In this document: in pieces, positions 34,085-42,180 of the stretch
Layout: each line of letters starts with the position of its first letter
Position numbering within the stretch: the stretch's first letter is position 1
Assembly (NCBI GenBank): GCA_000431155.1
Contig: HF985652.1
Span: 10,612-74,611 of the forward strand
DNA: 64,000 bases
Reading direction: 5' to 3'
Source of the DNA: Bacteroides sp. CAG:927
GTDB taxonomy: Bacteria > Bacteroidota > Bacteroidia > Bacteroidales > Muribaculaceae
Notes under the pieces: generated by a model
What the model was told of the DNA's origin: nothing
The model's input: the letters and a program-made list of their open reading frames with translations, nothing else
Databases searched by the model: none
Position numbers and translations under genes: made by a program

Positions 34085-34498
34085 ATGGAAGCAGAAAGAA
34101 TACTGGAAGAAGCAGATGTGAGAGTGTCGGCAGTGAGGGTACTTGTGCTGCACGCACTTTGTGCGGCAAAACGCCCTGTAAGCGGCATGGAGATAGAAAC
34201 GGAACTTGAAACAGTGGACCGCTCCTCGATAAGCCGCACCTTGTCGCTGTTTGCATCGCACGGAGTGGTACACACAGTGGATGACGGCTCCGGCTCCATC
34301 AAGTATGAGCTTTGCCGGGACCATTCACACGAACATTCTCATAAAGACGAACATCCGCATTTTCACTGCGAAAAATGCGGTGCCACAATATGCTTGGAAA
34401 ATGAGCCGATACCGTCGGTAAATTTGCCCGAAGGGTACAAAGTCAGCTCAACAAATTTAGTAATCAAGGGATTATGCCCCAAATGCCAGCAGTCATGA
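34085..34498 (+). CDS. Fur-family metal- or peroxide-responsive regulator
   Basis: 137 aa. A winged-helix DNA-binding domain (about 10-75, with VDRSSISRTLSLFASHGVVH as the recognition region) is followed by the metal-binding dimerisation domain. His-rich stretch DHSHEHSHKDEHPHFH (79-94) leads into the structural zinc site Cys95-x2-Cys98 and Cys131-x2-Cys134. The unusually dense histidine run suggests zinc sensing (Zur-like) more than iron or peroxide, but this is inference. It has its own promoter and a strong terminator, so it is a single-gene unit. The palindrome upstream of the P-type ATPase at 28.3 kb is a conceivable target. Confidence 0.9.
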   Translation: MEAERILEEADVRVSAVRVLVLHALCAAKRPVSGMEIETELETVDRSSISRTLSLFASHGVVHTVDDGSGSIKYELCRDHSHEHSHKDEHPHFHCEKCGATICLENEPIPSVNLPEGYKVSSTNLVIKGLCPKCQQS

Positions 34499-34501
34499 TG
34501 C

Positions 34502-34537
34502 AAAAAAGGGAGACCACAGAAAAGCGGTCTCCCTTTT
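34502..34537. terminator. Bidirectional terminator
   Basis: AAAAAAGGGAGACC (34502-34515) and GGTCTCCCTTTT (34526-34537) form a perfect GC-rich stem flanked by A and T runs, with a 10-nt loop. It serves both the Fur-family gene and the convergent gene ending at 34554. Confidence 0.9.
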
Positions 34538-34553
34538 AATACTATGGGACAAG

Positions 34554-36347
34554 TCAACGAACAGCCAATTTATGGCCTGCGGCGATATATATTCCGGCAG
34601 GAAGAGCTATGCGTGTCTCACCTTCCTGTACCTGAGTATTCACAACATTGATGCCGTTCATGTCAGTAACTGTGAGAGGTGCAGATTGTGTGGCATATAC
34701 CATTATAGCACCATCAACGGCAGCAATCTTCAAACCATTTTCGGCTTCCACTGCCACATTCTCAATCCCGGCGAGAGTGGGATCCATGACAAATGCGGCC
34801 ACTACACCACCCCAACCTGTGGGAGCAGCTGTTTCCACTTCGTCGGCACCCATTTTAAAAGCTTTGTTGCCACGTGCACAGAACACTACGCGAGTGGATT
34901 TGGGGTCAAAAGCCATGCCGTAACCGGTAGGCGCACCTCCGGCAAGCACAAGGTTATGACGGGCCATGCGCTCAGTGGAACCAAGAGAATATTCATCAAG
35001 GAAGCAACCGGTGGCAGCATTCAAACGGTAGCCATAGACATACAGGTTGCCATTATAAACGAAGGAGCCGAGATAAGCACCGATATTAGTGGCATTGTTG
35101 ACAGCGTTTTTCCATGAGCCGTCGGATGCATTTAGCTCAATAAACCACCCTTCTTCCAGACCGTTGGAACTGCTTATCACTTTGGCCGCAGACTCGTTGG
35201 CAGGGCTGTAACCGCCCTGACCGCCACCGATGAGATAGAGCGATGAGCCGTTGAGATCAAGAGCACGAATCTTGGTGCTGTTGGATGTTTTGGTGCCAGT
35301 GAGGTGGGGTTTGATATATGTGAGGTAATCCACCGTCTTAAGGTCGCGAGAAGCACACCCGAGCAGAATGCCGTCATAACTGTTTTCAAGCACGATGCTC
35401 TTGCCTCCGATGGTGAGCTTGTCATCGGCATTACCACGCACATTACCGGCAAAATAAACCTTGTCGCCACCAACGGTTATCACTTTGATTTGGTCGCGGG
35501 TCAATGTGCCTGATGCGCGAAGATGATTGAGATAGTTACCCTCGCTGTCAAGACGGATGATATAAAGTCCGCCGGCTGCTCTTTGGGAATCACCGTTGTA
35601 GGTATCAATATTGCGGGGAGTGAACACGTAGGTGGCGTTAAGGTGCGCTGTGAGAATCATTGAAGCGCGATAGTTGCCACCGATGTAAATGTTGCCTTCC
35701 TCATCCTCGGCAAGAGCATAAGGAGACACCCCGTTGGTGGTAGCGTTGACGGAATTTCCGCTGGAAGCGTTAGGCACAGGGAGCTGGTCCATGGCAATGG
35801 ATTTAGCCCATTCCACACGACCATCAAAAGCTACCTTAAGCAGAATCTGATTGTATATGGCAACGCTTGTGTTCCATTCGGGGAATTCAATTTCGGCACC
35901 GGTAGCATCCACAATCATTGGAGATGTGAAAGGAGACACCTGCGCCGACCGGGCATTAAGGAGCAGAAGAAGACCACCATCGCGAGTAGCAATGATACTG
36001 CCTTCGGAAGACACATCAATATAACCGGCTTTGGAATAAATGTTCCACATGCGCTCACCGGTAGCGGCATTATGCTTGATGATGAGCAGATTTCTGTTGT
36101 CGGAAGAAGATGTGGTGGCCGAACCGGTGGCTATCTGAACCCCGTCAAACTCAATGCCGTCGGTGTCGGAAGATGAGCCAAAATGAGCGAGCGACACAAT
36201 GTTGCCGTCGGTTGTAACCACAACTTTAGAAACCAAATCCTGCTGAAGATGTGAATCAATGAGCTTGCTCCATTGGTACACCGGAGCAGAGGCAAAAGCT
36301 CCGCAAGACAATGCGAGAGCGACAAGAGACAGTAAAAATTTTTTCAT
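34554..36347 (-). CDS. Secreted propeller-like protein with T9SS-like tail
   Basis: 597 aa. The start at 36347 opens the signal peptide MKKFLLSLVALALSCGAFA; an in-frame extension upstream overlaps the promoter. The central part has repeated blade-like segments of the form DGNI-V-x-A-hydrophobic, D-NLLIIK-x-x-ATGERMW, EDEEGNIYIGGNYR, VGGDKVYFAGNVRG and NGSSLYLIGGGQGG, resembling SBBP/beta-propeller repeats. The last 75 residues (VTDMNGINVVNTQVQ...LPAGIYIAAGHKLAVR) look like a type A sorting domain. No enzyme motif was seen; a surface-bound binding or structural protein is the most one can say. It ends in the bidirectional terminator shared with the Fur-family gene. Confidence 0.8.
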   Translation of the reverse strand: MKKFLLSLVALALSCGAFASAPVYQWSKLIDSHLQQDLVSKVVVTTDGNIVSLAHFGSSSDTDGIEFDGVQIATGSATTSSSDNRNLLIIKHNAATGERMWNIYSKAGYIDVSSEGSIIATRDGGLLLLLNARSAQVSPFTSPMIVDATGAEIEFPEWNTSVAIYNQILLKVAFDGRVEWAKSIAMDQLPVPNASSGNSVNATTNGVSPYALAEDEEGNIYIGGNYRASMILTAHLNATYVFTPRNIDTYNGDSQRAAGGLYIIRLDSEGNYLNHLRASGTLTRDQIKVITVGGDKVYFAGNVRGNADDKLTIGGKSIVLENSYDGILLGCASRDLKTVDYLTYIKPHLTGTKTSNSTKIRALDLNGSSLYLIGGGQGGYSPANESAAKVISSSNGLEEGWFIELNASDGSWKNAVNNATNIGAYLGSFVYNGNLYVYGYRLNAATGCFLDEYSLGSTERMARHNLVLAGGAPTGYGMAFDPKSTRVVFCARGNKAFKMGADEVETAAPTGWGGVVAAFVMDPTLAGIENVAVEAENGLKIAAVDGAIMVYATQSAPLTVTDMNGINVVNTQVQEGETRIALPAGIYIAAGHKLAVR

Positions 36348-36374
36348 GTTTGTGATGTTTAGAATTTTCTGATG

Positions 36375-36382
36375 CAAAATTA
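36375..36382 (-). promoter_or_regulatory. -7 element for the propeller-like secreted protein
   Basis: TAATTTTG on the minus strand matches TAnnTTTG, 27 nt before the start codon at 36347. No clear -33 TTTG was found at 19-21 bp. Confidence 0.5.
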
Positions 36383-36487
36383 CAATGACATCACACGGTA
36401 GGAAATACCCATTTTTAGGCATTTTTTATTCATTTCGGGGCTAAAAAATACCCAAAATTGTGTATTGCCATGATTTTGCAGTTGGGG

Positions 36488-36495
36488 TAATTTTG
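36488..36495 (+). promoter_or_regulatory. -7 element for the TonB receptor-M16 operon
   Basis: TAATTTTG matches TAnnTTTG, 25 nt before the ATG at 36521. The -33 position is only weakly matched (ATTG near 36464-36467). Confidence 0.55.
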
Positions 36496-36520
36496 CAAAA
36501 CTAAAACCGATCATTGAAGC

Positions 36521-39316
36521 ATGTTGCGATTTTTATATCTGATATTATTTGCACTCACAATATTTCCTGCGGCGTCAACAGACCTCATAACATTAAGCGG
36601 CACGATAACAGATGCGGCGACACATGAAACATTGCCATTCGCCACCATCAGCGTGAGCAATGACAATTCAAAATCCGCTATGATGAACATGCATTCCGAT
36701 GCAAACGGGCGATGGAGCATGAGAGTGATGCCGGGAAAAATGACCCTGACAGTGTCGTATATAGGTTACAAGACATACCACGGCACCATCAATGCGACGA
36801 CAGACCGGCGCACAAGCATCAGCCTACAGCCATCGGAACATTCACTTGCAGAGGTAGTGATAACGGCCAAGGAGAGCGGCGGCATGACCTCGGCATCGCG
36901 TATTGACCGTGATGCAATGGAGCATATACAGCCTACGAGTTTCACCGATCTGCTGGAACTGCTGCCGGGAAACATTTCGCAGACCCCGGACATGGGAAGC
37001 ACCAACAGCATAACGCTGCGCGAAACGGGCAATATAGGTGCGAGCGGCACAAAAAGCGTGAACGATGATTATGCCATATCATCGCTCGGCACCGCATTTT
37101 TAGTGGACGGTGCGCCGGTGAACAATGACGCAAACCTACAGGGAGTGCCGGGCGCAACATCAGGAGAGCCTGAATACAAGCGCACAACGACCAACCGCGG
37201 GGTTGATATGCGCACCATATCCACTGACAATATAGAAAGTGTGGATATAGTGCGAGGCATACCGTCAGCCGAATACGGCAATCTGACTTCGGGACTGGTC
37301 AATATAAAAAGAATACGTCGCGCCACGCCGCTCACCGCAAGATTCAAGGCCGATCAGTACAGCAAGCTGTTTTCAGTGGGGAAAGGGTTTCTCATAACAG
37401 GCCATGAGCATGTGGTGAATGTGGATGCCGGATACCTTGATTCAAAAATAGACCCGCGCAACAGTCTTGAAAATTACAAGCGAGTGAACACATCGGCCCG
37501 CGTGAACTTTCAGTGGCAACGCCGACCGTTCACAACGCGGTGGAGCATAGGCGCGGATTATACCGGAAGTTTCGACAATGCCAAGGTGGATCCGGACCTC
37601 AACTACAACAAGGTGGACGAGTACAAAAGCACATACAACAGATTTGCACTCACCTCGGACCTGAATTTCACATTCTCCAAAATAAAATGGCTTAACAGCG
37701 CGGGGCTGAACACATCTGTGTCGTACCAGAGCGATGTGCTGCACAGATTGAAGCAAGTGGCTCCCCAACGAGCTTCGATAGCCCCCACATCAATGGAGGA
37801 GGGTGTGCACAATGCGCAGTACCTATTGGGCGAATATATAGCAGACTTCACCAACACAAGCCGCCCGCTGAGCGTGTTTGTAAAAGCGCGCGCCGACGGC
37901 TCACGCGCCATAGGCACATGGCTCCATGAATATAAGGCCGGGGCTGAATGGTCGCTGGCCAAAAATTTCGGACACGGGCAAGAGTATGAGCTTAGCCGCC
38001 CTCTTTCAGCCGGATGGACCACCCGTCCACGCGATTTCAACAGCATACCTGCGCTACATGTACTGAGCTTTTATGCCGAAGACAAAATGTCGCTGCTGTT
38101 GGGAGCCAACAAACCGGAGTTACAGTTGGGAGTGCGTACCATATCGCTTCCGTCACTTGACAGCAAATATTATCTCAGCGGCCGCACCTATCTTGACCCG
38201 CGTATAAACGCGGTGTGGAACTTCCCGTCATTCAACGTGGGGAATATTCCCATGAAACTGCTTGTTGCCGGCGGCTACGGACTGACAACCAAAATGCCTA
38301 CGGTCGATTACCTTTATCCCCAGCTGCATTACAACGATATAATACAGCTCAATTATTATGATGTAAACCGGCCCAACGAATTGAGCCGAGTGAGCGTGCG
38401 CACCTATATTGAGGATGCCACCAACTACTCGCTGCGGCCGGCCCGCAACCACAAGTGGGAGATACGCTTGGGTGCTGAATGGGGAAGAAACACACTATCA
38501 GTGACCTATTTCCGTGAAAAGATGAACGACGGGTTCAGATACACCACGGTTTATGCCCCTTACGAATACCGCAAGTATGACGCATCGGCCATCGACCCCG
38601 GAACACTCACCGAAGCTCCTGACCTAAGCAGATTGCCTTACAGCGACAGGAGAATACTGGACGGGATGCGGCATGTGACCAACGGTTCGAGGATAGACAA
38701 ACAGGGAGTGGAGTTCCAGCTCACCACAGCAAGGCTGAAATGCATAGGTACATCGCTGACAATATCGGGAGCGTGGCTGCACACCTTATATTCCAATTCC
38801 CAAATGCTGTATTCGCCCGTGACCGATGTGGTAGGCTCGCAACCCGTGAGCGAACTGTATGTGGGAATATACAACACCCGTGACGGTCGCGTGAACGACC
38901 AGATAAACACCAACTTCATGTTTGACACCCAAATACCGAGATGGGGGCTGGTGTTCAGCACCTCAATCCAGTGCATGTGGCATGTGAAGAGCACGCGCCT
39001 GAAAGAGAACGGAGTACCCGACAGTTATATCAGTGCCTCCGACGGCCTGATACACCCCTACACCGAAGCGTCAAGGCAGGATCTGATGCTGCAATATCTG
39101 ATAAAGGAGTACAATGATGCGTCATTTGACACCATGACCATACCCACGGCAATGTACATCAACCTCAAGGCCACAAAGAAAATAGGGCGATGGCTCAAGC
39201 TATCGGCTTTTGTGAACAGGCTGATAGACTATCTGCCGGATTACAAAAACAACGGAGTTACCATAAGGCGCTATGCCGATGCCTATTTCGGTATGGAAGC
39301 CACGCTCACACTTTGA
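36521..39316 (+). CDS. TonB-dependent outer-membrane receptor with carboxypeptidase-regulatory-like N domain
   Basis: 931 aa. A signal peptide (to about residue 19) is followed by a CarboxypepD_reg-like domain (about 24-105, SGTITDAATHETLPFATI...YIGYKTYHG), then the plug (about 130-270, with SFTDLLELLPG and IESVDIVRGIPSAEYGNLTSGLVNI) and a 22-strand barrel, ending in a strand (RYADAYFGMEATLTL). Such receptors import scarce large substrates such as haem, metal chelates, glycans or proteins using TonB energy. No SusD partner is adjacent; instead a DUF4876 lipoprotein, a second barrel and an M16 protease follow, so this is not a standard glycan locus. Substrate unknown. Confidence 0.93.
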   Translation: MLRFLYLILFALTIFPAASTDLITLSGTITDAATHETLPFATISVSNDNSKSAMMNMHSDANGRWSMRVMPGKMTLTVSYIGYKTYHGTINATTDRRTSISLQPSEHSLAEVVITAKESGGMTSASRIDRDAMEHIQPTSFTDLLELLPGNISQTPDMGSTNSITLRETGNIGASGTKSVNDDYAISSLGTAFLVDGAPVNNDANLQGVPGATSGEPEYKRTTTNRGVDMRTISTDNIESVDIVRGIPSAEYGNLTSGLVNIKRIRRATPLTARFKADQYSKLFSVGKGFLITGHEHVVNVDAGYLDSKIDPRNSLENYKRVNTSARVNFQWQRRPFTTRWSIGADYTGSFDNAKVDPDLNYNKVDEYKSTYNRFALTSDLNFTFSKIKWLNSAGLNTSVSYQSDVLHRLKQVAPQRASIAPTSMEEGVHNAQYLLGEYIADFTNTSRPLSVFVKARADGSRAIGTWLHEYKAGAEWSLAKNFGHGQEYELSRPLSAGWTTRPRDFNSIPALHVLSFYAEDKMSLLLGANKPELQLGVRTISLPSLDSKYYLSGRTYLDPRINAVWNFPSFNVGNIPMKLLVAGGYGLTTKMPTVDYLYPQLHYNDIIQLNYYDVNRPNELSRVSVRTYIEDATNYSLRPARNHKWEIRLGAEWGRNTLSVTYFREKMNDGFRYTTVYAPYEYRKYDASAIDPGTLTEAPDLSRLPYSDRRILDGMRHVTNGSRIDKQGVEFQLTTARLKCIGTSLTISGAWLHTLYSNSQMLYSPVTDVVGSQPVSELYVGIYNTRDGRVNDQINTNFMFDTQIPRWGLVFSTSIQCMWHVKSTRLKENGVPDSYISASDGLIHPYTEASRQDLMLQYLIKEYNDASFDTMTIPTAMYINLKATKKIGRWLKLSAFVNRLIDYLPDYKNNGVTIRRYADAYFGMEATLTL

Positions 39317-39336
39317 CAATCAAAACATTCACCATC

Positions 39337-40632
39337 ATGATAAAAACAAAATTCATTAAACTGACAGCACTTGTGTTATGCGCACTGTTGTGGAGCTGCG
39401 ACGACAAGATAAGCGATGACGGAGCCTCAACCGAAGGCACTACAGTAAATCTCATAATCAACCGTCCGGAAGGGATGGGCGAAGATGTGACAATAGAGCG
39501 TGAACACACCGTGTTCTACAACATTTCCACCGGGCGCACCTCGGAATTCGGATCGGGAGCAGAGATAAGAGTGACACCGGGGCTCTACGACATAGACCAT
39601 ACCGCCGAAGTACACTCAACTTCGGGGGTGACCTCCACGTTGCGCGCCACCGGCAGAAGCATACAGATAAGCGGCGAACAGATGACAGTGACGCTGCAAG
39701 GGTACAATACTATAGAAAGCAATGACCTGATAATAGCGGAAATATTCTTTGCAGGCACGTTGCGGCCGTCGGGCAACCAATATTACGGCGATGATTATGT
39801 GAAACTTTACAACAATACAAACCATGTGATTTATGCCGACGGGCTGACACTATTCGAGACCAAATTCACAACAACCGAGAAGTATGACTACACCCCCAAC
39901 ATAATGAACGAGGCAGTGACAGTGCATGCGTTATACACCATTCCCGGGTCCGGCACGGAACATCCCGTGCAACCGGGCGAATATATGCTGCTCGCCGACA
40001 CCGGAATAGACCACCGGCAGGCCAATTCCAACTCGTTTGACCTGAGTCATGCGGATTTTGAATGGTATGACTTATCGACCAGTCCGTCAAGCATGGATAT
40101 TGATTCACCCACGGTGTCCAACCTTGACAAATGGTATTGCTATACATTGAGTTTCTGGATGCTGCATAACCGGGGATTCAAAGCCTACGGCATAGCCCGC
40201 ATTCCGACTGACCGTGACACCTATCTGCGCGATTACCTGTACTCCTATGATTACACCATACATTCGGCGGCGGGAGATTTTCCGATGACAGGACAAGCAT
40301 ACCGGCTGCCCAACGAATGGGTGGTGGATGTGGTGAACTGCTCAGTGCAATCCAACTACGCATGGAACCTCACCTCCCCTGCACTTGACTGCGGATGGGC
40401 ACACTGCGGCACCATTGACAAGGACAAGACAAGATATTTTCACAGCGTTCGCCGCAAGATGCTGTATCTTGACAATCAGGGACATCCAGTGCTGAAAGAC
40501 ACCAACAACTCCACCGAGGATTTCAATCATGACTGCATAGCCTCGGAAATAGAGATACAGGGTACAGCAATCAATGCAGAGGGCACACTGTGCACAACGA
40601 AAACCTATGACGGAGTAACCCCAATAAAATGA
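39337..40632 (+). CDS. DUF4876 lipoprotein
   Basis: 431 aa. The start at 39337 (MIKTKFIKLTALVLCALLWSC) opens a lipoprotein signal with Cys21 as the lipidated residue; a longer frame within the receptor gene is not used. The N-terminal half has an Ig-like pattern (VNLIINRPEG...VTPGLYDIDHTAEVHS). The second half carries the DUF4876 signature: IIAEIFFAGT, then YVKLYNNTNHVIYADGL, then a lamin-tail-like fold with PGEYMLLADTGIDH. It is a probable outer-membrane-anchored, surface-exposed protein of unknown function. It starts 20 nt after the receptor gene and overlaps the barrel gene by 4 nt. Confidence 0.85.
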   Translation: MIKTKFIKLTALVLCALLWSCDDKISDDGASTEGTTVNLIINRPEGMGEDVTIEREHTVFYNISTGRTSEFGSGAEIRVTPGLYDIDHTAEVHSTSGVTSTLRATGRSIQISGEQMTVTLQGYNTIESNDLIIAEIFFAGTLRPSGNQYYGDDYVKLYNNTNHVIYADGLTLFETKFTTTEKYDYTPNIMNEAVTVHALYTIPGSGTEHPVQPGEYMLLADTGIDHRQANSNSFDLSHADFEWYDLSTSPSSMDIDSPTVSNLDKWYCYTLSFWMLHNRGFKAYGIARIPTDRDTYLRDYLYSYDYTIHSAAGDFPMTGQAYRLPNEWVVDVVNCSVQSNYAWNLTSPALDCGWAHCGTIDKDKTRYFHSVRRKMLYLDNQGHPVLKDTNNSTEDFNHDCIASEIEIQGTAINAEGTLCTTKTYDGVTPIK

Positions 40633-42155
40633 AATTACTGAAACTGAATCTGTTGTTTGTCGTGACCGCACTCTGCTGCCAGCCGAGCCCGGCAACGGAG
40701 TGCGCAGCCGACAGCATCTCATACCGCATAACAGAACACGAGCTGCCCATAACAGCCCTATCTTCACCGCTATGGAAAAATCCTGCGTTCAAGCAGTGGC
40801 AATGGGAAACATCGCTAAGCAGGGTGGGAGCGGCATACCGGCATGACAAACAGACAGTTGCCATAAATCCGCAGAACGGCACAGGCTCCCACCTATGGAG
40901 CTTTGAGGCAGACAGCTATATGAAATACAAGACCTCAACCTTATGGGGGCGGGCTTCGTATGCCAACGGACGGATACGCGATAAGAAGTGGTGTGAGGCT
41001 GTGGACCTTGACATCATCTATCCCTATTATCCTGCCGATGAGCGGGGAGGATCAATGAACGTGGAGCAATACTCTTTTGCCGGAGGGTATGCCGACCATA
41101 CCGACATGTGGGCATGGGGAGCTTCATTAGGTTATGACGCGGGACTATACTACCGTCCTGTGGACCCACGCCCCAAGGATGTAACCGGGAAATTGAACAT
41201 CTCAGCGGGAGGCGCATACACCATAGGCAGCTACCGTCTGGGGCTGGAGCTTGAGTTCATGAAATACAAGCAATCGGTGAGCATAAGTTTCGTATCGGAA
41301 ATGGGTGAGGACAAGATATATCACACGACCGGAATGGGAACTCATTATATGAGATTTGCCGGGAATGGAGCCACAACCTATTACAATGGGTACAGCTACG
41401 GAGCTTCGGTGAGCATGATGCCGGTGCTGATGCACGGATTCCGAGCCACCGTTGCCATAAACCACTTGACATTCAACACCATTCTGTCGGATTTGAATAA
41501 ACTGCCCCTGTGCGAAGCATGGCATAACAGCATGGCGATACAAGCCGGGTATGTGACACGCGAGTGGGGAGCCACGGCAGGTTTTCAGATCTATAAGCGT
41601 CACGGGCACGAGAATGTGTTTGGCGACGCCACGGGCAACATCTATCCGCAGATAGGACGCACCGATTCTTATGCCGACAATGGCTATACCGCCACGGTGG
41701 AGGGAGCATGGCAGAAATACGTGTCACGGCGTATCAACGTACATGCCTCGACAACAGGCATATACACGCACCGCTGCGAAACTTACTTCGTGCCCGGACG
41801 CCAATCGCTTTACAACCGAGCCGGAGGTGAGGTGGAAGGAGGCATCAGCGTGATAATGCCTCACGGATGGTGCATAACGGGAGGTATAGGGTGGAAAGGA
41901 ATGGCCCCTGTGAGCGATGACCTGATATTAAAAGAAACGGCATCGGCATCATCGGTGGCGGAGCTTATTGACATAGAGCGCACACGCCACCGCTTCGCGA
42001 CCGTTCACACCAACAGCGTCATGGCCAATATAGGCATAAGCAAAACCGTGGGACAGAAATATGCCATAATGGTTTCAGGCAAATTTGACTACACCACCTA
42101 CGGCGGAGCCTCAAGGGAACGCAATCATCAAGCCATCATATCATTTGTATTCTGA
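40629..42155 (+). CDS. Outer-membrane beta-barrel protein (DUF6850-like)
   Basis: 508 aa with a signal peptide (MKLLKLNLLFVVTALCCQPSPA). The sequence is dominated by alternating strands rich in Gly, Tyr and Trp (WAWGASLGYDAGLYY, GRASYANGRIRDKKWC, YMRFAGNG) and ends with KFDYTTYGGASRERNHQAIISFVF, a typical final barrel strand with terminal Phe. I associate it with DUF6850, from memory and without a search. The 4-nt ATGA overlap with the DUF4876 gene suggests fixed stoichiometry. It may form a pore or scaffold with the receptor and lipoprotein. Confidence 0.7.
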   Translation: MKLLKLNLLFVVTALCCQPSPATECAADSISYRITEHELPITALSSPLWKNPAFKQWQWETSLSRVGAAYRHDKQTVAINPQNGTGSHLWSFEADSYMKYKTSTLWGRASYANGRIRDKKWCEAVDLDIIYPYYPADERGGSMNVEQYSFAGGYADHTDMWAWGASLGYDAGLYYRPVDPRPKDVTGKLNISAGGAYTIGSYRLGLELEFMKYKQSVSISFVSEMGEDKIYHTTGMGTHYMRFAGNGATTYYNGYSYGASVSMMPVLMHGFRATVAINHLTFNTILSDLNKLPLCEAWHNSMAIQAGYVTREWGATAGFQIYKRHGHENVFGDATGNIYPQIGRTDSYADNGYTATVEGAWQKYVSRRINVHASTTGIYTHRCETYFVPGRQSLYNRAGGEVEGGISVIMPHGWCITGGIGWKGMAPVSDDLILKETASASSVAELIDIERTRHRFATVHTNSVMANIGISKTVGQKYAIMVSGKFDYTTYGGASRERNHQAIISFVF

Positions 42156-42180
42156 AACAAACATAATAAATCACATAAGT

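Noticed and set aside
36521..39316. SusC-type glycan receptor of a polysaccharide utilisation locus
   Set aside because: There is no SusD partner or glycosidase adjacent; the neighbours are a DUF4876 lipoprotein and an M16 protease.
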